Source: Rhizobium viscosum (lineage in GTDB: Bacteria > Pseudomonadota > Alphaproteobacteria > Rhizobiales > Rhizobiaceae). From it: DNA of 64,000 bases. The stretch is from NCBI RefSeq assembly GCF_014873945.1, contig NZ_JADBEC010000002.1, forward strand, positions 496,001 through 560,000, given 5' to 3'. Below, one piece after another: positions 18,296 to 25,942 of the stretch (positions within the stretch are counted from its first letter, which is position 1; the number at the start of each line of letters is the position of its first letter). The notes under the pieces are model-generated. The model was not told the DNA's origin, did no database searches, and saw only the letters and a program-made list of their open reading frames with translations. Both the position numbers and the translations under genes were made by a program.

Positions 18296-19071
18296 CCGGG
18301 CTTCTGAGCGTAAATGCACTTTCCAAGGCCTACTCCAGTTCCGGTCGGCAGGTTGCGGCTCTCGACACTGTTTCGCTGACAATCGCAGCCGGCGAAACCC
18401 TGGGGCTGGTTGGAGCATCCGGCAGCGGAAAATCGACCCTGTCGCGCGTCCTTCTGCGCCTGCTGAAGCCTGATTCCGGCTCTATCAGCTTCGAGGGACA
18501 AGACTGGCTTGCGCTTCGAGGAGCTGAGCTGCGACGCAGGCGTGCGCGCATGCAAATGGTGTTTCAGGATCCACTTGCAGCCTTCAACCCATTGGCGTCC
18601 GTCGCCTCCGTTCTCGACGATCCACTGCGGATCCACGCCATTGCCGACAGGAAACAGCGGCCGGCGGATATCGCTGCCCTGCTGGAACGCGTCGGCCTGC
18701 ACGCAACCCTCGCTCCCCGCCCGGTTCGCACACTCTCGGGCGGCCAACGACAGCGCGTCGCCATTGCCCGCGCTATCGCGACGCGGCCTTCACTGTTGGT
18801 GCTGGATGAAGCCGTTTCCGCGCTCGACGTGACGGTTCGTGGCCGCATTCTCGAATTGCTGGTAGAACTGCAGCGCGAGCATGGCCTTGCCTATCTCTTC
18901 ATATCCCATGACCTTGCGGTGGTGCGCGCGATTTCGCATCGCATCGCCGTTATGGATGCCGGCCGCATCGTCGAGGAGGGACCGGCAGCGGATGTCGTCA
19001 ATGCGCCGCGATCCGATGCGGCGCGCCGGCTCGTCGCGGCGGTGCCACGCCTTGTAACCGAACCCGTTTGA
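18292..19071 (+). CDS. Dpp/Opp-type ABC ATPase (DppF-like)
   Basis: 259 residues, GTG start overlapping the previous stop, with GAGGTG upstream. It has Walker A GASGSGKST, Q-loop MVFQDPLAAFNPLASV, signature LSGGQRQRVAIARAIATRP, Walker B LLVLDEAVSALD, and H-loop FISHDLAVVRAI. It is the second ATPase of the 14052-20177 importer and is also short for its family. Confidence 0.9.
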   Translation: MTGLLSVNALSKAYSSSGRQVAALDTVSLTIAAGETLGLVGASGSGKSTLSRVLLRLLKPDSGSISFEGQDWLALRGAELRRRRARMQMVFQDPLAAFNPLASVASVLDDPLRIHAIADRKQRPADIAALLERVGLHATLAPRPVRTLSGGQRQRVAIARAIATRPSLLVLDEAVSALDVTVRGRILELLVELQREHGLAYLFISHDLAVVRAISHRIAVMDAGRIVEEGPAADVVNAPRSDAARRLVAAVPRLVTEPV

Positions 19072-19082
19072 TGGAGCTGCGC

Positions 19083-20177
19083 ATGACCGAAGTCGCCTGG
19101 AACCCGCTCTATGGTACCCCGGTCTATCCGGCTGAACGTTACGCCGCCCTCGCCCGCCGCATCGGCGGGATCCTGAAGACGAACAACGACGTTCTGTTGG
19201 TGCAGGCCGAGGCCGTGGTGGCGCTCGAAGCCGTTGCAACCAGCCTTGCCAGACCTGGCCTCTCTTTACTCAACATCGTCACCGGCCCCTATGGCAACTG
19301 GTTTGGACAATGGCTGCGGCGCGGCGGCACTCACGTCGTCGATATCGTCGCTCAGCCCGGCCTGCCGATCGAGCTCGACGCGATCGCCGTCACACTGGAT
19401 ACCAACCCCAATGTCAGCGCACTGGCGCTTGTCCACGCGGAATCGGCAAGCGGTATCCTCAATCCATTGCCGGAGATCATCGCTCTCGCGAAGGCGCGAG
19501 GCATTGTGACGATAGTCGATGCCGTTGCTTCCGTCGGCGGCCACGCGCTCGATGTCGATGCGTTGGGTATCGATATCGCCGTGATCGGTCCACAGAAAGC
19601 ACTGGGCGGGCCGGCGGGCGTTTCTGCGCTGTCGGTCAGCCAGCATGCCTGGGAACTGGTCCTCCATGACGGCGCACCGCGGGATTCGATCTTGTCGCTG
19701 GCTGACCTGAAGGCTTGGGTGGATGCCGGCTGTGGCGCGTTGCCGGGAACGCCGGCACCGTTGGAATTCTTTGCGCTGGAAGCCTCCCTCGACCAGGTCG
19801 AGGCCGAAGGGCTGGCGCAGATCGTCGCCCGCCATGAGAAAGCCGCTTCGGCGAGCCGAGCCGGCCTTGCAGCGCTGGGCACGAGCCTTTGGGTGCCGGC
19901 CGAACAGGGATCGAACCTGGTGACGACGGTCTCGCTGCCGTCAGGACTTGAATCCACCTCTGTGACCGGCTTTGCGGCAGGCTTGGGCGTCGAACTGACG
20001 CTCGGTGTCGGGACGGGCTTGTCTCACCTCATACGTATCAACCACACAGGCGCGCGGGCAAGCTTCCCCACCGTGCTTGCAAATGTCGTGGCTTATGGCG
20101 CTGCACTTCGGCAGGCCGGGTTCCCGGCGAATATCGGCGCCGCTTCGGAAGCTGTCACGAAGAACTATTGCGGCTGA
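19083..20177 (+). CDS. Class V PLP-dependent aminotransferase (alanine-glyoxylate/serine-pyruvate type)
   Basis: 364 residues from the ATG at 19083, which follows GGAG; an ATG at 19071 adds four residues. Fold type I features are the TGPYGNWFGQWL loop, the aspartate in TIVDAVASVGGHALDVDALGIDIAVIG that contacts the pyridine nitrogen, and the PLP lysine in GPQKALGGPAG. Relatives are alanine-glyoxylate, aspartate-pyruvate or 2-aminoethylphosphonate-pyruvate aminotransferases. It is the last gene of the Dpp-type operon and may deaminate the imported compound or a product of it. Confidence 0.85.
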   Translation: MTEVAWNPLYGTPVYPAERYAALARRIGGILKTNNDVLLVQAEAVVALEAVATSLARPGLSLLNIVTGPYGNWFGQWLRRGGTHVVDIVAQPGLPIELDAIAVTLDTNPNVSALALVHAESASGILNPLPEIIALAKARGIVTIVDAVASVGGHALDVDALGIDIAVIGPQKALGGPAGVSALSVSQHAWELVLHDGAPRDSILSLADLKAWVDAGCGALPGTPAPLEFFALEASLDQVEAEGLAQIVARHEKAASASRAGLAALGTSLWVPAEQGSNLVTTVSLPSGLESTSVTGFAAGLGVELTLGVGTGLSHLIRINHTGARASFPTVLANVVAYGAALRQAGFPANIGAASEAVTKNYCG

Positions 20178-20184
20178 TTGCTCC

Positions 20185-20352
20185 TCAGTACCAGGAGTTC
20201 GGCGTTGGCTGCCAGAAGAACAGTTCTTCCTCCCGCAGGCTACGCAGACGGCTTTCGGAATCTTCTCCCGCAGCGCGGCGAGGTGTTTCGGGCGCTGCGT
20301 GGTCACGGCTCCGGAAAAGCTTCGCTAGGAAAGTTTTGAATGCCGCAAACAT
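20185..20352 (-). CDS. Small protein of 55 residues, function unknown
   Basis: A complete frame from ATG (20352) to TGA (20185-20187). An ideal CAGGAGG lies 5-6 bases before the ATG. The predicted protein begins MFAAFKTFLAKLFRSRDHAA, a short amphipathic hydrophobic/basic helix. It then has a charged linker with RAAGEDSESRLRSLREEE and ends in an aromatic tail LFFWQPTPNSWY. It has no signal peptide or family I recognise. It converges with the aminotransferase gene 7 bases away and has its own 258-base upstream region. The ribosome-binding site and motif order argue that it is real. Confidence 0.6.
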   Translation of the reverse strand: MFAAFKTFLAKLFRSRDHAAPETPRRAAGEDSESRLRSLREEELFFWQPTPNSWY

Positions 20353-20610
20353 ACGCCACCTCCTGGAAAACCGAGCTTGGATTCTCTCACGGATCGCCGG
20401 CGCAGGAAATATTGTCTATAAAATTAGTATTCTAATTTTCGCTATTACACTGCATGCGGATACCATCGGAAGACTGGCCCACGAAAAAGGCCATGTCCGG
20501 TGCAAGAGAAGCGGCTGTCGGGAGATCGGGTTTAATCTGCCGCCGGCCCTTGAGAATCGGATCCTTCCGATGCACGAAGAGGCAGAAACGAATAGGCCGA
20601 GGATGATGGA
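20353..20610. promoter_or_regulatory. Divergent promoter region with a 20-bp inverted repeat
   Basis: It separates the 55-residue protein from the phosphodiesterase at 20611. It holds AAAATTAG-TATT-CTAATTTT (20420-20439), a perfect 8-bp-arm inverted repeat in AT-rich DNA, a possible operator. An open frame crossing this region on the plus strand has no ribosome-binding site and is not called. Confidence 0.45.
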
Positions 20611-21465
20611 ATGGCAGACGCAAGCGGGCTTCAGATAGCGTTCGAGAGCCATGTGATCCTGCTGAAATGGCATCGGCTGCGCCGGCGCATGGCCGACCCG
20701 CTGTTTTCGGCTGAAGTCATGGCAGACGGCTTCAAGGCCGGCGCCTCGATGGAGCTTGATCTGAGGGTGCGCGCCGATGGCGGTTTCGTCGTGCTGCATG
20801 ACAAGGAGTTGGAGGGCGAGACGTCCGGGCACGGCATCATTGCCCAAAAAAGCCTTGCCGATCTGCGTGACCTACGCATGAAGGACGGCAATCGCCCGCT
20901 CCTCACCAGCGAGGATCTGGCAGCCATGCTGCAATCAGCCCATCCGAACGCATTGCTGCAGTTCGACATGAAGGACGATTACGACGTGATCGGTGAAAAG
21001 GGCATCGCCCATCTTGCTGAACACCTGCAGCAGATTTCCGCCTCCGTCATTGTCAGCGCCGGAAGTCTGGAATTGATCCTCGCCGTCAAGGAAAAGCTGC
21101 CGCATCTGCGCCGCGGCATCGACCCCACAGACAAGCTCAGCGGTATCTACAAAGCCGAAGGCTGGAAGGCGGTCGAAAAGCAACTGCTTGTCGATCTGCG
21201 CGGGCCGACGGAGCCGGAAACAATCTACCTTTACTGGCCGATGCTGCTCAATGCCGCAAAGGCCGGCCTCGATATGATCGCGCTCTGCCACAGCGAGGCC
21301 AAGCGGGTCGACGCATGGACCTTCACGCTGAAGGATCCCGACGGCGGTTTCAGCGATACGGAGTGGACGAACTTCTCGGCACTGGTCGCTTTGAAGCCGG
21401 ATCAGATCACCACGGACGAAGCCCTGGCGACCGAGCGGGCATGGTTAAAGCGGGCGGCGGGCTGA
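20611..21465 (+). CDS. Divergent glycerophosphodiester phosphodiesterase-family protein
   Basis: 284 residues. The GDPD barrel is recognisable from MELDLRVRADGGFVVLHDKEL (metal-binding Glu-48/Asp-50 and His-63) and LQFDMKDDYDV. However, the normal HRG...PENT start is replaced by KWHRLRRRMADPLFSAEVMADGF, so the first catalytic histidine context and the ENT motif are altered. It would hydrolyse glycerophosphodiesters if active. It converges with the Ugp-like operon and abuts its last gene (ends 21465, next 21466). It could be a subfamily with altered specificity. Confidence 0.75.
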   Translation: MADASGLQIAFESHVILLKWHRLRRRMADPLFSAEVMADGFKAGASMELDLRVRADGGFVVLHDKELEGETSGHGIIAQKSLADLRDLRMKDGNRPLLTSEDLAAMLQSAHPNALLQFDMKDDYDVIGEKGIAHLAEHLQQISASVIVSAGSLELILAVKEKLPHLRRGIDPTDKLSGIYKAEGWKAVEKQLLVDLRGPTEPETIYLYWPMLLNAAKAGLDMIALCHSEAKRVDAWTFTLKDPDGGFSDTEWTNFSALVALKPDQITTDEALATERAWLKRAAG

Positions 21466-22281
21466 TCAGCCCGCAAGACCTTCGAACTCGACGAGGAAGG
21501 CGAATTCTTCTGCCAGTCCAGGCGAATGGGCGATAACAGGACCGCCGTCCTCCAGCAGCATGGCGACAGGCGGAATGGCGACCTTCGCGCCGGCCTCCGC
21601 GGCGATCAGCGCGCCAGCCAGCATGTCCCAGGCATTCAGATGCCGTTCGTAGAAGAGGTCGGAAACACCTTCAGCCACGCGTACCAGATCGACTGCCGCT
21701 GCACCCATGCGGCGATAATCCATTCCACGTTCGTAGAGCCGCTTGGAAAGCGCCGCATAGTCGTCGAAGCTCGTCTTGCGCGAATGGCCGAGCACAACGA
21801 TCGCATTGGCGGGATCCGTCGTCGGAGCGGCGTGGATCGGCTGTCCTTCCTTGAGGGCGCCGCGGCCGCGGATCGCGGAGAAAACCTGGTCGTTGGCCGC
21901 GTCGTAGACCACGCCGATCTCTACCTTGCCACCAACAACGAAGGCGATTGAAACACCCCAATGGCGGAAACCACGGATATAGTTGGTCGTGCCGTCAATG
22001 GGATCGACGACCCAGGTACCGGCAGAGCCGGATTTGCCGCCGGTTTCCTCGCCCATGAATGTGTCGTCAGGAAAGCGCGCCAGCAGCCCTTCGCGGATAG
22101 CCTGTTCTGCCTGCCTATCTGCGACGGTAACGAAATCTTGCAAGCCCTTGTTTTCGACATGCAACGCGCCGGAGTTTCCTTCACGCCTGAAGCGCGCAGC
22201 CTCGCGTCCAACCTTGCGGGCCACGTCGATTGCGACCTCCGCCCGCGCGGTCAGAGCGGAGGTATCGAATGCGGAATTCAT
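21466..22281 (-). CDS. Inositol-monophosphatase-family phosphatase
   Basis: 271 residues from the ATG at 22281 behind AAGGA. Mg-binding motifs are complete: GEETGG (about 78-82), DPIDGTTNY (93-101) and the C-terminal WDMLAGALIAAEAGA. Family members dephosphorylate inositol phosphates, histidinol phosphate or other sugar phosphates. It is the last gene of the Ugp-like operon, and its ATG overlaps the LacI stop (TGATG). Next to a phosphodiesterase and a glycerophosphodiester-type importer, inositol-phosphate release from glycerophosphoinositol is a reasonable hypothesis. Confidence 0.88.
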   Translation of the reverse strand: MNSAFDTSALTARAEVAIDVARKVGREAARFRREGNSGALHVENKGLQDFVTVADRQAEQAIREGLLARFPDDTFMGEETGGKSGSAGTWVVDPIDGTTNYIRGFRHWGVSIAFVVGGKVEIGVVYDAANDQVFSAIRGRGALKEGQPIHAAPTTDPANAIVVLGHSRKTSFDDYAALSKRLYERGMDYRRMGAAAVDLVRVAEGVSDLFYERHLNAWDMLAGALIAAEAGAKVAIPPVAMLLEDGGPVIAHSPGLAEEFAFLVEFEGLAG

Positions 22282-23297
22282 CAAGCAGTCCTTCTTTTAA
22301 TCAGCGTCACGGGGGTAAATTCGACGCGGGCGGTCATATCCGGTTCGGCCATCCTGCTCATCAGCAGATCGACGGTCTGTTCGGCCTGCAAATCGCACGG
22401 CTGGCGGATGGTTGTAAGGTCATAGGCCGACCAGCTGCACTGTGGAATGTCATCGTGGCCGACGATGCGGAACGGCGGCTGGTCCTCACGACCAAGCCCC
22501 TTCATGACGCGATCGATCACGCCGCAGGCCATATAGTCGTTGGCGCAGAACAGCCCGTCGATACCGAGCGACACAAGGTCGGCGGCTGCGTCATAGCCAC
22601 TCCGATAATCGTTGATTTTCAATTCGATCATACGCGGCTCGAGGCCAGCCTGCCGACAGGTGGTCATGAAGGCTTCACTGCGCCGCCGTGCCGTATAGGA
22701 GATAGCGGGCGCCGCCATTACCGCCGGCGCCCTGACGCCGTTTTCCAGCAGATGCGTCGCGGCAACGTGGCCAGCCATCCGGTCGTCGGATATGATGCGG
22801 TCGACGAACGGGATATCGTCGCCCTTGTTGATAAGTACGATCGGCACACCTTCGGCAGCACATTGCTCGCAAATCTCCGTCGGCGGCGCGTCCGACGTGA
22901 CGATAACGCCTGAGACTGCATAATGCAGAAGCTGGCCGATGACATCAGAGGTGTCCGCTTCCTTCGACGTCGGCAACAGGATCGGGCGGAAATTGCGGGC
23001 GATCAATACACGTGCCAGATGCTCGATCTGCATCGTGCGGAACGGATTGTCGAGGCCTGCAGCAACGAGGCCAACGAGATCAGAGCGCTTGTTGGTAAGG
23101 CTGCGGGCAAGATAATTTACCCGATAGCCAAGCTCCTTGGCCGCCTGATAGACCTTCTCGCGCGTCTTCGGCGAAACGCTTGCATCCGGCGTGAAGGCGC
23201 GCGAAACGGCAGCGCGTGAGACGCCTGCCACACGCGCCACATCGAAGGACGTGACCTTTCTCGGCCCCTTGTTATCCTTGTCGGCCATGCTTCTCAT
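22281..23297 (-). CDS. LacI-family transcriptional regulator
   Basis: 338 residues. The N-terminal helix-turn-helix is TSFDVARVAGVSRAAVSRAF (about 16-35), followed by the hinge helix NYLARSLTNKRSD and a periplasmic-binding-protein-like sensor domain (GLFCANDYMACGVIDRVM, GHDDIPQCSW). The start overlaps the end of the phosphodiesterase gene; ATG 23288 is an alternative. It sits inside the operon it probably represses, with the effector likely to be the imported solute or a product. Confidence 0.9.
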   Translation of the reverse strand: MRSMADKDNKGPRKVTSFDVARVAGVSRAAVSRAFTPDASVSPKTREKVYQAAKELGYRVNYLARSLTNKRSDLVGLVAAGLDNPFRTMQIEHLARVLIARNFRPILLPTSKEADTSDVIGQLLHYAVSGVIVTSDAPPTEICEQCAAEGVPIVLINKGDDIPFVDRIISDDRMAGHVAATHLLENGVRAPAVMAAPAISYTARRRSEAFMTTCRQAGLEPRMIELKINDYRSGYDAAADLVSLGIDGLFCANDYMACGVIDRVMKGLGREDQPPFRIVGHDDIPQCSWSAYDLTTIRQPCDLQAEQTVDLLMSRMAEPDMTARVEFTPVTLIKRRTA

Positions 23298-24045
23298 CCC
23301 TGGCGGCCGGGCGCATCAGATCGGGCAGATCCGTACAGATGCCGAGCACCGGAAGCTTCATGATGTCCGTCAAGATGGCCGGCCGCTCCTCGTGCCAGAG
23401 CACGATCTCGCGACCTTGGCCAAAGGCTCTCTGCGTCAGTTCATCGGTAACCAAATCCTGCGGCCGTTCGCCGGCCCTTTCCCAGCAGAGGTGCAGAATA
23501 TCGGCGCCTGCCTCGTCGCCAGCCGCATGCGGATCATGGCCGACGCGGATCAGGACAGAGAGAGGATAGTCGCAGCCGGCTTCGCGGAGTTCGCGCACCT
23601 GTGCGGCGTCGAAGGATCCAAGACAGGCGAAGCGCTGGTTCTTTTCCTTGAGATGCTTCCAGCACAAAGGTCCCGTGCCGGGCGCCTTGAGCTCGATGTA
23701 AAGGCCGGTATTGGTCCGCCGACCGAGAGCTGCGACCGCCTCGAAAGTCGGAACGTTGACACTTTCGAGGGCGGTAAGCTCGGCCGCCGTCATCTCCGAA
23801 ATGCGCCTGTCGATGCCGAAGACACGTTCGAGATGATCGTCGTGGGAGACCACGACCACGCCATCCTTGGTGAGCTGGGTATCGAGCTCCCACATTTCCG
23901 CGCCGAGTTCGGCGGCACGCTGGAAGGCTTCCAGTGTATTTTCCCGCTCATGGCCGCTGGCGCCACGATGGCCGATACAGAACGGCAGGCTTCCCTTGTT
24001 TGACGGCCAGCCATAGCGCTCGAAGAAAGACGAGAAATCACGCAT
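23272..24045 (-). CDS. Glycerophosphodiester phosphodiesterase (UgpQ-like)
   Basis: 257 residues. The motif set is canonical: HRGASGHERENTLEAF (His-26, Arg-27, ENT 35-37), WELDTQLTKDGVVVVSHDDHLERVFG and YIELKAPG. It has no signal peptide, so it hydrolyses glycerophosphodiesters in the cytoplasm to glycerol-3-phosphate and the head-group alcohol after import. It lies 3 bases after the importer ATPase gene, as ugpQ follows ugpC in E. coli. Confidence 0.92.
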   Translation of the reverse strand: MRDFSSFFERYGWPSNKGSLPFCIGHRGASGHERENTLEAFQRAAELGAEMWELDTQLTKDGVVVVSHDDHLERVFGIDRRISEMTAAELTALESVNVPTFEAVAALGRRTNTGLYIELKAPGTGPLCWKHLKEKNQRFACLGSFDAAQVRELREAGCDYPLSVLIRVGHDPHAAGDEAGADILHLCWERAGERPQDLVTDELTQRAFGQGREIVLWHEERPAILTDIMKLPVLGICTDLPDLMRPAARDEKHGRQG

Positions 24046-24048
24046 CGC

Positions 24049-25098
24049 TCAGAGCCTCCGGCCTTCTTCGTCGAAAACGAACACGCCTCGGCTGTCGATT
24101 GCCCATTTCACGTCATCGCCGACAGTGATGTCGTTACGAACAGGCTGAATGGAACGCAGCAACGAACCGCTGGCAAGCCGGACGTCGTAAAGGTTCTCGC
24201 GACCCTGCGTTTCGGCGAAAGTGACCTTACCGGGAACGGCGACATCGCCGGCCGGATTAAAATGTTCGGGGCGCACACCGAGCGTCAGCCTGGTGCCTTC
24301 CGCAGCCTTGACCGATACCGGCACGCGGATCTCGCTCTCCGGCATGGCGAAAGCGCCGTCCTTCATGACGCCGCGCAGGAAGGTGATCGGCGGATTGCCG
24401 AGAAAGCCAGCGACAAAGGAGGTGCGCGGGTCGTTGTACATTTCGGAGGGTGTGGCGATCTGCACGATCTCGCCTTCCTTCATGATCGCGATGCGGTCGC
24501 ACATGCTCATCGCTTCCACCTGATCGTGGGTAACGAGAACGGCAGTGATCCCGGTCTCGCGCTGGATGCGGCGGATTTCCGAGCGCATTTCGAGGCGAAG
24601 CTTCGCGTCGAGGTTGGCAAGCGGCTCGTCTAGCAGCAGCACATCCGGCTTGCGGATCAGAGCACGGGCAAGCGCCACACGCTGCTGCTGGCCGCCGGAA
24701 AGCTGCGCCGGCCGGCGCTCCATCAGATTGCCGATCTGCACGAGGCCGGAAATGCGCTCGACCTCCTTGCGGATATCGGCCGCATTGACGCCCTTCACCT
24801 TCAGCGGAAAGCCGATATTCTCGGCAACCGTCATATGTGGATAGAGCGCATAGGACTGGAAAACGACGCCGACATTGCGCATCTGGCTCGGCAGGTCGGT
24901 GACGTCCCGGTCGCCGAAGAGAATGCGGCCGCCGGTCGGTCGATGGATGCCGCAGATGGCAAACAGCGTCGTGGACTTGCCGCACCCCGAGGGTCCGAGC
25001 AGCGCCAGCATCTCGCCGCTGCCGACTTCGAGCTTCATGTTCTCGATGACCTTGGTAGAGCCGAAGCTCTTCGAAAAATTGTCGAGGAGGATGCGCAT
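24049..25098 (-). CDS. ABC importer ATPase, CUT1/UgpC-like
   Basis: 349 residues from the ATG at 25098; a much longer open frame upstream lies over a permease gene and is discarded. It has Walker A GPSGCGKST (35-43), signature LSGGQQQRVALARALIRKP, Walker B VLLLDEPLANLD, and a C-terminal TOBE/OB regulatory domain (TLGVRPEHFNP). The start overlaps the permease stop. It energises the 25098-28656 importer. Assignment to glycerol-3-phosphate or a glycerophosphodiester rests on the adjacent phosphodiesterase. Confidence 0.9.
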   Translation of the reverse strand: MRILLDNFSKSFGSTKVIENMKLEVGSGEMLALLGPSGCGKSTTLFAICGIHRPTGGRILFGDRDVTDLPSQMRNVGVVFQSYALYPHMTVAENIGFPLKVKGVNAADIRKEVERISGLVQIGNLMERRPAQLSGGQQQRVALARALIRKPDVLLLDEPLANLDAKLRLEMRSEIRRIQRETGITAVLVTHDQVEAMSMCDRIAIMKEGEIVQIATPSEMYNDPRTSFVAGFLGNPPITFLRGVMKDGAFAMPESEIRVPVSVKAAEGTRLTLGVRPEHFNPAGDVAVPGKVTFAETQGRENLYDVRLASGSLLRSIQPVRNDITVGDDVKWAIDSRGVFVFDEEGRRL

Positions 25099-25940
25099 CA
25101 GCCTTTGCTCCCGCCGCCGTAGATGTTCATGAGGTATTTGTTGAAGAGTGCGTAGGCGATCAGCACCGGCATGAGGTAGAAGAGGCCGACCGCCTTGAAC
25201 ATGTTGAAATCGTAGTTGTTGTCGTCGGCAAGGAAGCCGGCGAGATAGACCGACAGCACCTGCACCTGATTGCCCGGCGCCAGCACCTGCGGCAGGATGA
25301 ACTCGCCCCAGCCGGAGAGGAAAGAGAAAAGGCCGAGCGCCATGATGCCGGGTTTGACCTGCGGCAGCACGAGGCTGCGCCAGACACGGAAACGCGAGGC
25401 GCCATCGACGACGCCGGCCATTTCGATTTCCCAGGGCACCGTGTCGTAGAAACCCTTCATCAACCAGATACCGAGCGGCAGATCGATCGCCGCTTTCACC
25501 AGGATCACGCCGATCAATGAATTGTAGAGACCGATCATCTGCAACACGATGAAGATGGCGATGATCAGCGTCACCGACGGGAAAGCGTGCAGCACCATGA
25601 CGCCGGCAAGGAAGAAGCCGCGCGCAGGTACATTGAGCCGCGAGAGCACATAGCCCGCCATCGACGAGACGATGAGCACCAGGCTGGTGGTGCAGGCCGA
25701 AAACAGCAGCGTATTTACCGTCACCTGCCAGATGTTCGCCTTGCCCGCCGTCGTCTGCCATAGGAAGCGCCAGTGATTGAGCGTCAAGCCGGAGGGCAGC
25801 AAGGCATCCGGCTGCTTCACCGTCACGGTGTCGAGGAAGAGATAGACATACATCAGGAGCAGCGGCAGGCTGACGATGGTCAGTGCCGTTAGGACAGGCC
25901 AGTTGCGGTAATTTGCCGAGGGCTGCGAGCGTTCGGCCAT
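25098..25940 (-). CDS. ABC importer permease, CUT1/UgpE-like
   Basis: 280 residues from the ATG at 25940 behind GAGGA, six membrane segments. The coupling EAA region is EIEMAGVVDGASRFRVWRSLVLPQVKPGI. An N-terminal TM and a periplasmic loop (WRFLWQTTAGKANIWQVTVNTLLFS) match MalG/UgpE-type permeases. It starts 2 bases after the partner permease ends. Confidence 0.9.
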   Translation of the reverse strand: MAERSQPSANYRNWPVLTALTIVSLPLLLMYVYLFLDTVTVKQPDALLPSGLTLNHWRFLWQTTAGKANIWQVTVNTLLFSACTTSLVLIVSSMAGYVLSRLNVPARGFFLAGVMVLHAFPSVTLIIAIFIVLQMIGLYNSLIGVILVKAAIDLPLGIWLMKGFYDTVPWEIEMAGVVDGASRFRVWRSLVLPQVKPGIMALGLFSFLSGWGEFILPQVLAPGNQVQVLSVYLAGFLADDNNYDFNMFKAVGLFYLMPVLIAYALFNKYLMNIYGGGSKG

Positions 25941-25942
25941 GG

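Noticed and set aside
20168..20638. A 156-codon open frame on the plus strand between the aminotransferase and the phosphodiesterase
   Set aside because: No ribosome-binding site, overlaps the better-supported 55-residue gene on the other strand and runs through the AT-rich promoter and its palindrome.
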